In this document: positions 6,553 through 6,911 of the stretch, one piece after another
How the letters are laid out: each line of letters begins with the position of its first letter
Position numbering within the stretch: the first letter of the stretch is position 1
Assembly (NCBI GenBank): GCA_030608865.1
Contig: JAUWDI010000047.1
Span: 1-6,911, forward strand
Reading direction: 5' to 3'
Length of the DNA stretch: 6,911 bases
Source of the DNA: Anaerolineales bacterium
GTDB taxonomy: Bacteria; Chloroflexota; Anaerolineae; Anaerolineales; E44-bin32
Made by a program: the position numbers and the translations under genes
The notes under the pieces: model-generated
Told to the model about the DNA's origin: nothing
Seen by the model: the letters and a program-made list of their open reading frames with translations, nothing else
The model's database searches: none

Positions 6553-6581
6553 ATATTAATCGAAATAACCCCTTGTGGCAA
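6553..6581 (-). promoter_or_regulatory. sigma70-type promoter of the tetR-epimerase-SDR operon
   Basis: On the minus strand, TTGCCA (6581-6576, five of six -35 bases) is followed after exactly 17 nt by TAATAT (6558-6553, four of six -10 bases). Transcription would start near 6546, inside the operator, giving a leader of about 27-30 nt. Confidence 0.6.
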
Positions 6582-6586
6582 GGGGT
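6568..6586. repeat. 8-bp inverted repeat overlapping the -35 box
   Basis: ACCCCTTG (6568-6575) and CAAGGGGT (6579-6586) are perfect inverted arms around a 3-nt centre. The dyad covers the -35 hexamer, so it could be a second regulator site. It could also be a weak terminator for a transcript entering from the right, but the bases after it on the minus strand (TATTTCG) make a poor T-run. Confidence 0.45.
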
Positions 6587-6595
6587 AGAAACTCC

Positions 6596-6663
6596 TAGTT
6601 CTTTAGGGTTGTATTTGAGTCCAGGAAGAACTACTGATAGAAACCGGCATCGCCAGGGTTTCT
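6596..6663. repeat. two further short inverted repeats upstream of tetR
   Basis: TAGTTCTT (6596-6603) pairs with AAGAACTA (6626-6633) across 22 nt. AGAAACC (6639-6645) pairs with GGTTTCT (6657-6663) around an inner GGC-ATC-GCC, forming a 10-bp stem with a 2-nt bulge. Neither is followed by a clear T-run. No gene lies here. Confidence 0.4.
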
Positions 6664-6695
6664 CACTTAACTCTGCATGAAAGATCCCTGTTCAA

Positions 6696-6793
6696 CGTCA
6701 TTCTGAGGAGCAGAGCGACGAAGAATCTCGTTCATGGAAGGGAGCTCAATTCAGGTCGTAAACCGAGATGCTTCGCTCCGCTCAGCATGACAT
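6696..6793. repeat. inverted pair of a dispersed GTCATTCTGAG-type repeat
   Basis: The left unit (6696-6730) carries GTCATTCTGAGGAGC and CGAAGAATCTCG. The right unit (6764-6793) is a diverged inverted copy: CGAGATGCTTCGCTCCGCT, then CAGCATGACAT. They face each other across about 33 nt and could fold as one imperfect hairpin of nearly 100 nt, like a miniature inverted-repeat or REP-type element. From memory, repeats with this GTCATTCTGAG...GAAGAATCTC core are scattered between genes in many bacterial genomes, including Chloroflexota. No coding capacity. Confidence 0.65.
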
Positions 6794-6844
6794 TAATGGG
6801 CTACATTCGAGTTTAGAGATGGAGCCCGTACAAGCAACATCCTA

Positions 6845-6911
6845 GGGATTTCTCGCTTCGCTCGAAATGACATGCATTAGCAAGTTGCTCTCGGTTATGT
6901 CATTTCGAACC
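6845..6911. repeat. second, GTCATTTCGA variant of the dispersed repeat, cut by the window end
   Basis: GGGATTTCTCGCTTCGCTCG plus AAATGACATG (6845-6874) is an inverted-orientation unit of the related GTCATTTCGAGCGAAGCGAG form. The start of a forward copy, ATGTCATTTCGAACC, begins at 6897 and is cut by the window edge. A small AGCAA/TTGCT dyad lies between them (6879-6889). No gene is visible. Confidence 0.6.

Noticed and set aside
6520..6911. Possible CRISPR array or transposase in the repeat-rich right flank
   Set aside because: The units are inverted, unequal and diverged, with no regular spacers, and no open frame encodes a transposase or cas protein.

Overview
The window looks like a piece of a bacterial chromosome with roughly even base composition. 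Every gene I can support lies on the minus strand. The gene types suggest Chloroflexota, perhaps Anaerolineae: a lipoprotein-type HlyD adaptor paired with MacB/LolD-like ABC pieces, a small deoxynucleoside kinase, a secreted multi-repeat DUF5666-like protein, and an SDR/epimerase pair under a TetR regulator. This assignment is an inference from protein style, not a database match.

In transcription order (right to left), the window starts with about 390 bp without a gene (6520-6911). It holds fragments of a dispersed inverted repeat with GTCATTCTGAG and GTCATTTCGA cores, several short inverted repeats, and a promoter with a near-perfect TetR-type operator. A compact operon follows: tetR-family regulator (6519-5917), NAD-dependent epimerase-like extended SDR (5914-4958) and classical SDR oxidoreductase (4949-4146). 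The gaps are 2 and 8 nt and each downstream gene has a Shine-Dalgarno sequence, so they are probably co-transcribed and controlled by the TetR protein at its own promoter.

Directly after the SDR stop codon, in the same frame, comes the C-terminal remnant of an FtsX/MacB-like permease (4145-3816). Next are an apparently intact lipoprotein HlyD/MacA-like adaptor (3760-2564) and a truncated, frameshifted N-terminal piece of an ABC ATPase (2547-2318). This is the wreck of an ABC export operon in which only the adaptor remains full length. The TetR/SDR cassette seems to be joined onto the broken end of the permease gene.

The last part holds two independent genes: a deoxynucleoside kinase (2191-1547) for purine or pyrimidine deoxynucleoside salvage, and a secreted protein of four tandem ~80-residue DUF5666-like repeats (1404-232), which has its own promoter and an unusually strong Shine-Dalgarno. 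A long hairpin (156-193) probably ends that transcript. Bases 1-155 hold nothing I can support.

I see no CRISPR array, RNA gene, phage gene or intact mobile element. The points most worth a second look are the selectively decayed exporter and its junction with the SDR gene, the operator/promoter architecture, the four-repeat exported protein, and the dispersed repeat cluster at the right edge.
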